Shown piece by piece: positions 25,251 to 33,282 of a stretch of 64,000 bases of DNA. The stretch spans positions 42,805-106,804 of the forward strand of contig NZ_RAWE01000011.1 of the NCBI RefSeq assembly GCF_003611695.1. Reading direction: 5' to 3'. Numbering within the stretch: the first letter of the stretch is position 1; each line of letters begins with the position of its first letter. The notes beneath the pieces are model-generated. The model had not been told where the DNA came from, did not search any database, and saw only the letters and a list, made by a program, of their open reading frames with translations. The stretch comes from Corallococcus carmarthensis. Its GTDB lineage: Bacteria; Myxococcota; Myxococcia; Myxococcales; Myxococcaceae. Made by a program: the position numbers and the translations under genes.

Positions 25251-26370
25251 CGAGGCTCATCCGAAAGAGGAAGGGTCCGCGCGAAGCGCCGCACCAGTTC
25301 CTCCGCCTGTTCGGTTCCCCTGCCGCCACTCTGGTGGAAGTCCACGGCCAGCTGGGGCAGCGCGACTCCAGGACCGTGCGGTAGCAGTCTCTGTGCGTGG
25401 TACACGCCACCCGCTTCGGTTTCGGCGGCAGGCTCCGGACGAAGCACGAAGAAGTTGTGCGGGGTCATCCGGCGCAGTCCGAAGGCCGTGAGGGCTGCTT
25501 CCAGCGATCCCGACAAGTAGATGCCGTGGGGGATTCCGGAGACGGAGCGTTCGTCGGGTCGCAGGGCGCTCGCCAACGTGAAGGTGGAGCGGATGCCCTG
25601 GGAGGTCAGCAAGCCATGGGCCTTGTGGAGCAGGTCCGGCGTCGTGGAGGGAGCGTTGAACCCTTCCCGGGTGACGGCCGTCGGCTTGTCGCTCGTCAGC
25701 CATGCCCTCAGCAGTGCCACCGGATCCCGAAGCCGGAAGCCGACGCTGCGGCCTCCTTCGACGAAGCCTTCCTTCAGGAGTCTCGTCGTGACCCCATGTG
25801 CATAGGAGTAGCTCGTCTGGGTCTGCTCGGAGAGCGCGCGAATGGTCCAGCGTTGGTCGGGGGACTGGAGCAGGACGCGCACGAGCCGGCATCCCTTGCC
25901 ATGGAACAGGGGCTCGCGAGGAGTTCGCTCCAGGGGCCGATGCCCTTGCACCCGGATGAAGGTGCTGCCCGTGCGCAGGAAGAACGTTCCTCGCATGTCG
26001 ATCAGACCCAACTCTTCACGCTCGCAGAGGTCGATGACGTTGGCGGAGGCCGAGTCCGTGACGAGCATCGGAAGTCGGAGGGCGGGCAGCGATCGCGGCT
26101 CCGCGTCCCTGCGCTGAAGCTGCTCGCGCAAGCTGAGTAGCTTTTCGCGTTGGTTCAGCACATCCGCTGGGAACAGGGGGCGCGATACCCCACCAACACA
26201 GGGACACGAACCTCCGGGAGCTGGACCTCCGCGAGGTCGTAGAGGGATTCCCCCCCGGGGCCCACCCGGGACACCACGACTGCTTCCTGGTGCACCAGCT
26301 TGACGCCACGCGGGAGCGGCGGCGGATTCCGCCAGAACTCGTCACGGAAGTGGGAAAGCCCGGGTCTCAT
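25247..26370 (-). pseudogene. AbiEi-like regulator/antitoxin, frameshifted
   Basis: Restoring one C in a five-C run (G run 26176-26180 on the plus strand) joins an N-terminal frame (MRPGLSHFRDEFWRN ... VQLPEVRVPVLVGYRAP) to the long frame (LFPADVLNQREKLLSL) for a 374-residue protein. The core LCEREELGLIDMRGTFFL followed by HGKGCRLVRVLLQSPDQRW and a winged helix (IRALSEQTQTSYSYAHGVTT RLLKEGFVE) is the pattern of AbiEi-like regulators fused to a nuclease-like domain; SGIPHGIYLSG and MTPHNFFVLRP follow. In AbiE systems this protein represses its own operon. The inverted repeats directly upstream fit that. Downstream initiation at the GTG at 26161 could still give 304 residues. Confidence 0.65.
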
Positions 26371-26450
26371 TAAATTTTGTCGATATTGGGGCTCAAACCC
26401 CGAACGTGGTGCATCTAAAGCCACATATCGGCCGATATCGACAAAATTGA
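26371..26450. promoter_or_regulatory. AT-rich operator region with nested inverted repeats
   Basis: AATTTTGTCGATAT (26373-26386) is repeated inverted and exact as ATATCGACAAAATT (26435-26448), and the perfect palindrome ATATCGGCCGATAT (26425-26438) overlaps the second arm. The left arm abuts the ATG of the AbiEi-like gene, leaving no room for a ribosome site, so a leaderless message is possible. AT content is far above the surroundings. AbiEi proteins are known to repress by binding inverted repeats in their promoter; binding here is inferred. Confidence 0.65.
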
Positions 26451-26477
26451 TAGAAGCCCTGGATACCTGCGGACGCG

Positions 26478-27071
26478 TCAGTGGCCGCCGCGGATGCCGG
26501 GTTCGGCGGGGGCCACGAGCGAGGTGAGCACGTGGTCGCGCCACTGGCCGTTGATGAGGAGGAAGTCGCGCGCGTAACCCTCGGGGATGAAGCCCAGGCG
26601 GCGGAGGACGGCGGCGCTGCGCAGGTTCTCCGGCAGGTGGTTGGCCTGGAGCCGGTGCAGGCCCATGGCGCCGAAGGCGAAGTCACAGAAGGCGCGGAGG
26701 GCCTCGGTCATGAGGCCCTTGCCTTCGTGGCGGTGGTCCAGGCCATAGCCCAGGTCCGCGGCCTGGAGCGGCCCCCGGCGGATGTGGGCGAGCGTGGCGT
26801 TGCCGATGACGGGCGCGAGCGCGAGGGGCTGGCCCTTGAGGAGGAGGAACACGCGCAGGGACACGTCGTAGCGGAAGTCCTCGCGGTCCTGGGCGAGCCG
26901 TGTGCGCCAGTAGGCGGTGGAGAAGAAGGTCGCCGGGCGGGCCGGTGACACCGGGCCCAGGTGGTCCTTGTTGGCCACGTGGTACGCGAGCACCCGCTCC
27001 GCCGAGTCGGGCGGCAGCAGCATCAGGTGCAGGCGCTCGGTGGTGAGCAGGACGGGCGACTTGTCGGTCAT
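26478..27071 (-). CDS. GNAT acetyltransferase, RimJ/RimL type
   Basis: 197 residues from the ATG at MTDKSPVLL; a TTG six codons upstream is the alternative. The RimL pattern is clear: LTTERLHLMLLPPDSAERVL at the start, IGNATLAHIRRGPLQAADLGYGL, the acetyl-CoA loop DHRHEGKGLMTEALRAFCDFAF (an Arg/Gln-x-x-Gly-x-Gly/Ala variant), and LHRLQANHLPENLRSAAVLRRLGFIPEGYARDFLLINGQW. Acetylates an N-terminal amine of a protein or a small molecule. It ends next to the TA-like locus but shares no overlap with it. Confidence 0.9.
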   Translation of the reverse strand: MTDKSPVLLTTERLHLMLLPPDSAERVLAYHVANKDHLGPVSPARPATFFSTAYWRTRLAQDREDFRYDVSLRVFLLLKGQPLALAPVIGNATLAHIRRGPLQAADLGYGLDHRHEGKGLMTEALRAFCDFAFGAMGLHRLQANHLPENLRSAAVLRRLGFIPEGYARDFLLINGQWRDHVLTSLVAPAEPGIRGGH

Positions 27072-27131
27072 GGCGGAGCCGGACTTCAAGGGTAACGCGC
27101 TCCCATGGGACGTGCGCGCATGAAGCGCGGA

Positions 27132-27170
27132 TGAAGAAAAAGGTCCTCACCCGCATGGAGTGAGGACCTT
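27132..27170 (-). terminator. Rho-independent terminator of the OmpA-domain gene
   Basis: AAGGTCCTCAC (27140-27150) and GTGAGGACCTT (27160-27170) form a perfect 11-bp stem with a 9-base loop. Read on the minus strand, the stem is followed by a T-rich run (TTTTCTTC). It sits 27 bases after the stop of the OmpA-domain lipoprotein gene. Confidence 0.88.
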
Positions 27171-27196
27171 CATGCGCCGGGGTCGCGCGCGTGCGT

Positions 27197-28477
27197 TTAC
27201 TGCCCGTGGTCCATGGGCTGCTGCGGCACCTGTTGCTGCGCTCCGCTGCCACCCGTACCCTGATCCGGCTGCGGGCTCTGATGGTCGATGCCCGCGCCGT
27301 GCGGCTCGGGCGCCGCGCCGCTGCCAGTGCCACCCGGCTGCGCGTTCTGGCCCTGTTCATGGTTGCCCTGGGGAGGCTGCTGCTCCGCTCCGCTGCCTCC
27401 CACGCCGCCGCTGCGCGACGGCTGCGCTCCGGCCACGTTGCGCTCCACCACGATCTCCACGCGGCGGTTGTTCGCGCGGCCCTCCGCCGTGCCGTTCGAC
27501 GCCACCGGGCGCTCCTCACCCAGGCCGCGGATCTGGATGCGCTCCGCCGGCACGCCCTGGTTCACCAGGAAGTTCCGCACGCTCTCCGCACGGCGCTCCG
27601 ACAGCTGCTCGTTGTAGCCCTCCGTGCCTCGCGAGTCCGTGTGGCCCTCGATGAGGAGCGGGTTCTTCGCCTCCTTCAACGCCGTGGCCACTTCCGACAG
27701 CCGGTCGCGCGCCGCCGGCAACAGCTCCGTCGCGTTCGTCGCGAAGAGCACGCTGCCCGACAACGTCACCACCGTGCCGCGCGCCTCCTCGCGCACCTTC
27801 ACGTTCTCGTCCTGCAACCGCGTCAGCGCCTGCGACGCGCGCTGCTCCGCCTGGAGCCGCGCCTGACGCTCCTGCTCCAGCTCCTGCGTGCGCTGCTGGA
27901 GCTGCTGGTTGAGCTCCGCCAGCCGCTGCGCCTCGGCCTGCTGCTGCGCCTGGCGCCGCTGCATCTCCGCTTCCAACTGCTGACGCTGCTGCGCATCCGC
28001 CGTGCGCAGACGCTCGGCCTCCTGCGCGCGCTGGGCGTCGTACTGCTGGCGCTGCTGCTCATACAGCTGACGCTGCTGCTCGTACCTCGCGCGCTCCTCC
28101 TCCTGCTGACGCGTGAGCGTCTGCGCGCGCGCCTCCTGCTGCTGACGCAGGGACGCTTCCGCCTGGGCCCGCTGCTGCGCCGCCAGGTCCGCCTCGCCGC
28201 GCGCTTCGGCGATCTCCGCCTTGCGCAGGGCCACGTACGCCAGCGAGCGCGTCTTCACCGAGCCCTTGCTCTCCACGTACTCGTTCTCCGCTTCCTGCAA
28301 GGCCGCCCGGGCCGCCGCCACGTCCGCGGGGCGCTCGCGGCCCACGGGGCTCGTGGACACCTCGTGGTAGGCCTGACGCGCCGCCGTCAATTCACTGGGC
28401 GGAGGACCGTGGGCACACCCCACCGAGAGCGCCGAGGCTCCCGCGACCGCCAACCATCCAAGTTTCCAACGCTGCAT
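27197..28477 (-). CDS. Lipoprotein with DUF4398, Gln-rich coiled coil and OmpA domain
   Basis: 426 residues. Lipoprotein signal with Cys21 (SALSVGC); a DUF4398-like helical start (ELTAARQAYHEVSTSP ... AARAALQEAENEYVES); a long coiled coil rich in Gln, Glu and Arg from about 95 to 230; then the OmpA peptidoglycan-binding domain: GSVLFATNATELLPAARDRL, LIEGHTDSRGTEGYNEQLSE RRAESVRNFL, and RANNRRVEIVV with the Asp and Arg that hold diaminopimelate. Unusually, about 70 residues of Gly/Gln/Pro-rich low complexity follow. It likely bridges outer membrane and peptidoglycan. The DUF4398 lipoprotein gene 33 bp upstream is probably cotranscribed. Confidence 0.92.
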   Translation of the reverse strand: MQRWKLGWLAVAGASALSVGCAHGPPPSELTAARQAYHEVSTSPVGRERPADVAAARAALQEAENEYVESKGSVKTRSLAYVALRKAEIAEARGEADLAAQQRAQAEASLRQQQEARAQTLTRQQEEERARYEQQRQLYEQQRQQYDAQRAQEAERLRTADAQQRQQLEAEMQRRQAQQQAEAQRLAELNQQLQQRTQELEQERQARLQAEQRASQALTRLQDENVKVREEARGTVVTLSGSVLFATNATELLPAARDRLSEVATALKEAKNPLLIEGHTDSRGTEGYNEQLSERRAESVRNFLVNQGVPAERIQIRGLGEERPVASNGTAEGRANNRRVEIVVERNVAGAQPSRSGGVGGSGAEQQPPQGNHEQGQNAQPGGTGSGAAPEPHGAGIDHQSPQPDQGTGGSGAQQQVPQQPMDHGQ

Positions 28478-28510
28478 GACACGCTCCTCACAAGGCTAGA
28501 GGTGGGGGAC

Positions 28511-28873
28511 TCACTGACCGTTGCGGATGGACTCGGCCTGCTCGGAAGCCCGCCGCGCCTCGTTCTTCAACGGCACCGCGCGAGCCAACGCCGACGCGAG
28601 ATCCGCGTCCGCGGCCGCCTGGCGGAACCGCAGCTCCGCGGCCTCCTGTTCTCCCTCTTCAATCAGCCGCTCACCGTCGGCGATCTGCTGCCGCGCGAAC
28701 GCCAGATGCCGGGCGGCCTCGGGTACGTTCGGCGCCTGCGAGTTCTCCGCCGAGCGGAGCGCCGCCTCCGCCTGGACGCGCTGCTGATGGGTGGACGTGG
28801 GAATCACCTGCTTGCTGGCACAGCCAAGGGCCGCGACGGACAGCAGGGCGGCGGCGAACAGCTTCGGGCGCAT
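28511..28873 (-). CDS. DUF4398 lipoprotein
   Basis: 120 residues with a lipoprotein signal (LFAAALLSVAALGC). The rest is one helical DUF4398 unit: AALRSAENSQAPNVPEAARH LAFARQQIADGERLIEEGEQ and a second helix of the same type, ending in a Glu/Arg-rich tail. It lies 33 bp upstream of the OmpA-domain lipoprotein that starts with the same fold, so the two probably assemble in the periplasm. Function beyond envelope structure is unknown. Confidence 0.85.
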   Translation of the reverse strand: MRPKLFAAALLSVAALGCASKQVIPTSTHQQRVQAEAALRSAENSQAPNVPEAARHLAFARQQIADGERLIEEGEQEAAELRFRQAAADADLASALARAVPLKNEARRASEQAESIRNGQ

Positions 28874-29123
28874 GGATCACCTCATGCCGGTGGAAATGCT
28901 GGGACGCTCCGGCGCGGCCCAGGGGGAGTCGGTCAGAAAATGGGCGGTGTGCCTCCAGTCGGCATCGGCGAGCTGTCTCCGCCATGCACGCTGGCCAAGG
29001 GGGTTGACAGGCATCGTGTAGGGAACGAGGCGCACAGGCGGGAGATGCCGCGCAGGCCTGCTCCCGGCCCCGCCCGCGCACAGGCTGCTGGCCGTACGGC
29101 GGGAGGGACGCTAGAGGGGGAAC

Positions 29124-30011
29124 ATGCGCCTGCACCTCGTGGACGGCACGTATGAGCTGTACCGGGCCCACTACTCGCCCCGGCCGGGCACCACCGCGCC
29201 AGACGGGCGGGACGTGAAGGCCACGGCGGGCGTGATGGATTCCCTGCTCGCCCTCCTGCACGACGAGCAAGAGGCCGTGACGCACGTGGCGGTGGCGTTC
29301 GACAACCCCATCCGCTCGTTCCGCAACGCGCTGTTCGCTGGTTACAAGGGAGACGAGGGCGTGCCGCCGGAGCTGCGCGCGCAGTTCGACCTGGTGGAAG
29401 AGGCGGTGGCGGCGCTGGGCGTGCGCGTCTGGTCCATGAAGGACCAGGAGGCGGACGATGCGCTGGCCACGGCGGCGGCGCGCTGGGCGGGCGAGGTGGA
29501 GCAGGTGCGGCTGCTCACGCCGGACAAGGACCTGGGCCAGTGCGTGCGCGGCCAGCGCGTGGTGCAGGTGGACCGGCGGCAGCAGAAGGTGATGGACGCG
29601 GAAGGCGTGAAGGCGAAGCTGGGCGTGGAACCCCAGAGCGTGCCGGACCTGCTGGCGCTGATGGGCGACGACGCGGACGGCATCCCCGGGCTGGCGGGCT
29701 TCGGAGCGAAGGGCGCTTCCGCGGTGCTCCAGGCGTATGGGCACCTGGAAGCCATCCCGGACAGCGCGGCGGAGTGGACGGTGAAGGTGCGGGGCGCGGA
29801 CAAGCTGGCGGCGACATTGAAGGCCCACCGTGACGACGCGCGGCTGTACCGCACGCTGGCCACGTTGGTGGAGGACGCGCCGCTGCCGGGCACGGCGTCG
29901 CTCGCCGACCTGGAGTGGAAGGGCGTGCCGGAAGCGCGCTTCAAGGCGTTCTGTGAAGGATTGGGATTGAAAAGCCTCCAGCGCCGGCCGAAGCGCTGGG
30001 CGGCATCATGA
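29124..30011 (+). CDS. Stand-alone 5'-3' exonuclease (PolA 5'-nuclease/T5 FEN family)
   Basis: 295 residues. The acidic metal-binding set is complete: LVDGTYELYRAHY, VAFDNPIRSFRNALFAGYKG, KDQEADDALATAAARWA, LTPDKDLGQCVRG and the helix-hairpin-helix region LMGDDADGIPGLAGFGAKGASAVL. This is the 5'-nuclease domain normally at the N-terminus of DNA polymerase I, here on its own. It should remove RNA primers or cut flaps. The next genes (globin, SRPBCC) follow within a few bases and form a cluster with it. Confidence 0.93.
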   Translation: MRLHLVDGTYELYRAHYSPRPGTTAPDGRDVKATAGVMDSLLALLHDEQEAVTHVAVAFDNPIRSFRNALFAGYKGDEGVPPELRAQFDLVEEAVAALGVRVWSMKDQEADDALATAAARWAGEVEQVRLLTPDKDLGQCVRGQRVVQVDRRQQKVMDAEGVKAKLGVEPQSVPDLLALMGDDADGIPGLAGFGAKGASAVLQAYGHLEAIPDSAAEWTVKVRGADKLAATLKAHRDDARLYRTLATLVEDAPLPGTASLADLEWKGVPEARFKAFCEGLGLKSLQRRPKRWAAS

Positions 30012-30018
30012 GGAAGTC

Positions 30019-30459
30019 ATGAGCATGGAATTGAAGCCCCCACCGTCGGACGGCTGGGTCCCCACGCTGGACGACACCCCCTTCACCCGCATGGGCGGCG
30101 AGGCGCCCGTCCACGCGCTGGCGGAGGCCTTCTACGACGTGATGGACGCGGAGGAGCCCGCGCTCGCCGCCATCCACGAACTGGACGCCGAGGGGAAGGT
30201 GAACCGGGGCACGCGCCAGCGCTTCGGCATGTTCCTGGTGGGCTGGCTGGGCGGGCCGCAGCACTACAGCGCGACGCACGGCCACCCCCGGCTGCGCATG
30301 CGCCACGGACACCTGCCGGTGGACACGTCGATGCGGGACGCGTGGCTGCGCTGCATGCAGAAGGCCATGGACAAGCAAGGCATCACCGGTGGCCTGCGCG
30401 GCTTCTTGAACGACCGCTTCGCCCAGGTGGCGGACTTCCTCCGCAACACGGAAGGATGA
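30019..30459 (+). CDS. Group II truncated haemoglobin
   Basis: 146 residues. GAPVHALAEAFYDVMDAEE, FGMFLVGWLGGPQHYSATHGHPRLRMRHGHLPV with the proximal haem His in RMRHGH, and MRDAWLRCMQKAMD with the G8 Trp region are the diagnostic order of type II truncated globins. It binds haem and is expected to bind or detoxify O2, NO or peroxide. It starts 7 bp after the nuclease gene and overlaps the next gene by 4 bp (ATGA). Confidence 0.93.
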   Translation: MSMELKPPPSDGWVPTLDDTPFTRMGGEAPVHALAEAFYDVMDAEEPALAAIHELDAEGKVNRGTRQRFGMFLVGWLGGPQHYSATHGHPRLRMRHGHLPVDTSMRDAWLRCMQKAMDKQGITGGLRGFLNDRFAQVADFLRNTEG

Positions 30460-30908
30460 GGTTCACCGAGTCCATTCGCATCACCTGTCCGCGCGAGCGC
30501 GTCTTCGCGTACACGCAGGACTACGGGCAGCGGCTCGTCTGGGACACGTTCCTGCGCGAGGCGGTGTTGATGGACGGCGCGACCGAGGCCGGGCCGGGCG
30601 TGAAGGCCTGGTGCGTGTCATGGCACGGGCTGGGGATGGAGACGCAGTACGTGTCCTTCCAGCCGCCCGCCGTCACGGCGGTGAAGATGACGCGGGGCCC
30701 GCGCCTGTTCGAAAGCTTCGCGGGCTCATGGCGGTTCGACGAGGACGCCCCCGGTGGGACGCTCGTCACCTTCACGTATGCCTTTGAGTTGCGCCGTCCC
30801 TTCGGCTGGCTCACGCCGCTCATGAAGCGGGTCCTGGTCCGCGAGGTCCGGGGACGGCTGCGCGACTTGAAGCAGCGGCTGGACACGGAAGTCACCCGCC
30901 CGGCATAG
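30456..30908 (+). CDS. SRPBCC-family (polyketide cyclase/START-like) protein
   Basis: 150 residues; ATG overlaps the globin stop as ATGA, fixing the start. ESIRITCPRERVFAYTQDYG QRLVWDTFLREAVLMDG at the N-terminus, AVTAVKMTRGPRLFESFAGS WRF in the middle and a long C-terminal helix (KRVLVREVRGRLRDLKQRLD) are the SRPBCC helix-grip pattern. Binds a hydrophobic ligand; specific role unknown. Translational coupling to the globin suggests a linked function. Confidence 0.85.
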   Translation: MRFTESIRITCPRERVFAYTQDYGQRLVWDTFLREAVLMDGATEAGPGVKAWCVSWHGLGMETQYVSFQPPAVTAVKMTRGPRLFESFAGSWRFDEDAPGGTLVTFTYAFELRRPFGWLTPLMKRVLVREVRGRLRDLKQRLDTEVTRPA

Positions 30909-30917
30909 ACTCGCGGC

Positions 30918-31721
30918 ATGAGCACGCAGCTACAGCCGTCTCTCGTCACGCCGTCTGTCGATGAGCTGGTGCCGCTGTTCGAGGAGGCATTGAGGACGAA
31001 GAGCTCCTCGCGCGCCCTGAAGGCCGGGTACCTCAACGCTGTCATCGCGCGGCTCGCCAAGACGGAAGACCCCGGGATGCTCGCGCCCTCGTTGCAGGCC
31101 TTGATGGCGATGGAGGGCGCGAAGCAATTGGTGGATGAACAGGGCACTCCGGTCAGCGTCGCCGCGACCCGGGCACTGGTGAGCCTGTCCTATCCGCACC
31201 CGCTGGAAGTCCTCCCAGAGCACCTGGAGGCCCTGCGCAAGCAATCCGAGCCCTCCGTGCCCCCCGCGCCCAAGGGGTGGATGCTCACGGGGCTGATCAT
31301 CGCGACCGTGGTCCAGGCCATCTGCTTCGTCCTGGCGGACGAAGTGCCGCACTTGTTCCATGGACTCTCCGCCGACGTGCTGGCGGGAGAAGCCCCCCTG
31401 CAACCCCCGCCTTCGGGCTCCTACTTGCCCCCGCTGGTGAAGGAGGTGTGGTGGTCCCTGCGGCCCCTGGTGCCCTGGGGGCAGGTCGTTATCGCCACGG
31501 TCCTCTATTACTTCTCCACGGCCCTCGCGACGACGGCGTGGGAGCGCACCCTGTCCCGCCGCGCCTTCCTGACGCTGGGCGCCGTGGGCCTCGTGGCGGG
31601 CCTGCTCCCCACGCACGAGTACAAGCACTGGGGGACACTGGCCGCCGCGGTGGGCGCGCTGTTCGCGGGCCTGCTGCTCCGCGTGCCCAAGGCCGCGCCG
31701 TCCGTCCCCCCGGCCGCCTGA
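30918..31721 (+). CDS. Membrane protein of unknown function with HEAT-like N-terminus
   Basis: 267 residues. The first 110 are cytoplasmic and helical (SVDELVPLFEEALRTKSSSR, APSLQALMAMEGAKQLVDE) and could be a short alpha-solenoid. Four hydrophobic segments follow (TGLIIATVVQAICFVLA; GQVVIATVLYYFSTALATTA; FLTLGAVGLVAGLL; LAAAVGALFAGLLL). No family recognised. Begins 9 bp after the SRPBCC gene, so it may be the last gene of the cluster that starts at 29124. Confidence 0.65.
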   Translation: MSTQLQPSLVTPSVDELVPLFEEALRTKSSSRALKAGYLNAVIARLAKTEDPGMLAPSLQALMAMEGAKQLVDEQGTPVSVAATRALVSLSYPHPLEVLPEHLEALRKQSEPSVPPAPKGWMLTGLIIATVVQAICFVLADEVPHLFHGLSADVLAGEAPLQPPPSGSYLPPLVKEVWWSLRPLVPWGQVVIATVLYYFSTALATTAWERTLSRRAFLTLGAVGLVAGLLPTHEYKHWGTLAAAVGALFAGLLLRVPKAAPSVPPAA

Positions 31722-31805
31722 GCGCCCGCTCGCCCGGCGGTGGTCCGACGGGCGCCGCGTCCCCACCCTCCAGTTTTCACCACCCGGATTGGGGGGATGG
31801 GATCC

Positions 31806-32285
31806 ATGCGAACGAACAATGATCTCTGGACGGCGGCGGGCTTCGGCGTCCTCGCCGGGATGCGGAGCATGACGGCGCCCGCGTTCCTCACGCGGGAGCT
31901 GTCGCGCAAGCCGACGCGCGCGTTGAAGCGGGCCCTGCCAGGCCTCACGTCGAAGAAGGTGTCACAGCGCCTGGGCCTCCTGGCACTCGGTGAGCTGGTG
32001 GGGGACAAGGCGCCCACGACCCCGCCGCGCATCAAGCTCCCGCCCCTGACCGGCCGCATCCTCTCCGGGGCCATCACCGGCGCCGCCGTGTCGCGCGACC
32101 GCAAGGGCGCGAAGCTGGGCTTCGCCCTCATTGGCGCCGCCGCCGCCATCGCCTCCAGCTACGCCTTCTACGGCATCCGCCGCTTCGTCACGCACCGGCT
32201 GCGCGTGCCCGACCTGGCCGCCGGCCTCATCGAGGACGGCGCCGCGCTGTTCCTGGGCGCACGCCTCACCCGGGCGCTGCGGTAG
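31806..32285 (+). CDS. DUF4126-family membrane protein
   Basis: 159 residues; an ATG three codons upstream is also possible. DUF4126 features: AAGFGVLAGMRSMTAPAFLT, LALGELVGDKAPTTPPRIKLPPL with the GD motif, GRILSGAITGAAVSR, and the end VPDLAAGLIEDGAALFLG. Two or three hydrophobic segments, some glycine-rich. Function unknown. GGGGGGAT lies about 9 bases upstream of the chosen ATG. Confidence 0.8.
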   Translation: MRTNNDLWTAAGFGVLAGMRSMTAPAFLTRELSRKPTRALKRALPGLTSKKVSQRLGLLALGELVGDKAPTTPPRIKLPPLTGRILSGAITGAAVSRDRKGAKLGFALIGAAAAIASSYAFYGIRRFVTHRLRVPDLAAGLIEDGAALFLGARLTRALR

Positions 32286-32300
32286 GCCTCGTGCGGCGGC

Positions 32301-33152
32301 TCACCCCGGCGTCTTGCCGGCGGTGAGCCGCGCCTCCAGCCGCGTCAGCACCGCATGCTCCGCCCGCGCCCGCTCCGCCAGGGGCGCGAAGAGCAGCCGC
32401 GAGCGCAGGCCCATGCCTTCCGTCAATTCGAACTGGCGCAGGTCCTCCGGCAGCGCGAGCAGCACCTCGCCCAGGGGCCGCACCCGGTGCAGCTGGTACG
32501 ACCCCGCCGCCTCCAGCGCGCGCACCACGTCCGCCTCGGGCTCCGCGCGGGCCAGCGCCTTGCGCGACTGTTCCTCGTACCGCAAGCCCGCCTCCACCCG
32601 CTCCTCCAGGTCCGCGAGCACCGCCGCCGACGTGCGCTGCGCCTCCTTCACGAGCCGCAGCGGATCCAACGCCCGCTCCACCCGCCTGCGCACCGCCGGG
32701 GACAGCGCGCGCGCCCGCCCCTCCACGCGCGACAGCACCGCGTCCCGGTAGCTGGCCGCGAAGCAGACCGCGAACAATGCCTCCTCCAGCGGTGCCCGCT
32801 CCCGCGCGGCCAGGCCTTCCGCCAGCGAGCACAGCCCCTCGCCGGTGAGCACGTACCGGCGGCCCCGGGGCAGCCCCTTCGTCGCCGCGCCGGTGCTCGC
32901 CTCCGCGTGGCCCGCACGCACCAGCCGCTCCAGCGTCCGCCGTACCTGCGTCAGGTCGATGTCCTGCGAGGGCCGGGTGACGTCGTGCTCCACCCAATTG
33001 GTGAACAGCAGGAAGAAGAAGCGCACGTCCGACACGCGGAAGCCGCCCGCGCGAGCGCCCGCCCCGTGTGCCGCGAGCAGGGCCGCCTGCACGAAGGTGG
33101 CCTGCGTGTCGATGTAACCCAACCGCGCCGTCAGGGTGCTGTTCCGAGCCAT
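32301..33152 (-). CDS. Winged-helix-like protein of unknown function
   Basis: 283 residues from the ATG at MARNSTLTARLGY; the frame upstream is low-complexity. Residues 30-110 (VSDVRFFFLLFTNWVEHDVT; TQVRRTLERLVRAGHAEAS; GRRYVLTGEGLCSLAEGL) read like a winged-helix DNA-binding domain with a basic wing. The rest is long helices with many Arg and Glu (RRRVERALDPLRLVKEAQRTSA). No known family. Convergent with the DUF4126 gene (15 bp) and divergent from the sterol-desaturase-like gene (130 bp). A PaaX-like transcription factor is one possibility. Confidence 0.55.
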   Translation of the reverse strand: MARNSTLTARLGYIDTQATFVQAALLAAHGAGARAGGFRVSDVRFFFLLFTNWVEHDVTRPSQDIDLTQVRRTLERLVRAGHAEASTGAATKGLPRGRRYVLTGEGLCSLAEGLAARERAPLEEALFAVCFAASYRDAVLSRVEGRARALSPAVRRRVERALDPLRLVKEAQRTSAAVLADLEERVEAGLRYEEQSRKALARAEPEADVVRALEAAGSYQLHRVRPLGEVLLALPEDLRQFELTEGMGLRSRLLFAPLAERARAEHAVLTRLEARLTAGKTPG

Positions 33153-33282
33153 GCCCGCGAGAATGCCAGCCCCCGCCCATCCCGTCCCATTCCTCCCAGG
33201 TGACAGTGTCCGCCCGGACGAAAAGACATCGGCGGGCAAGTCATTCGTAGAAGGGCCAGTCTGCATTCACGGAAGGATTTCC

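Noticed and set aside
26371..26544. N-terminal extension of the AbiEi-like protein beyond the ATG at 26370
   Set aside because: The extra codons run through the inverted repeats and into the acetyltransferase gene in another frame; no sensible start there.
29004..29009. TTGACA as -35 of the 5'-3' nuclease gene
   Set aside because: No acceptable -10 at 16-18 bases; likely chance.
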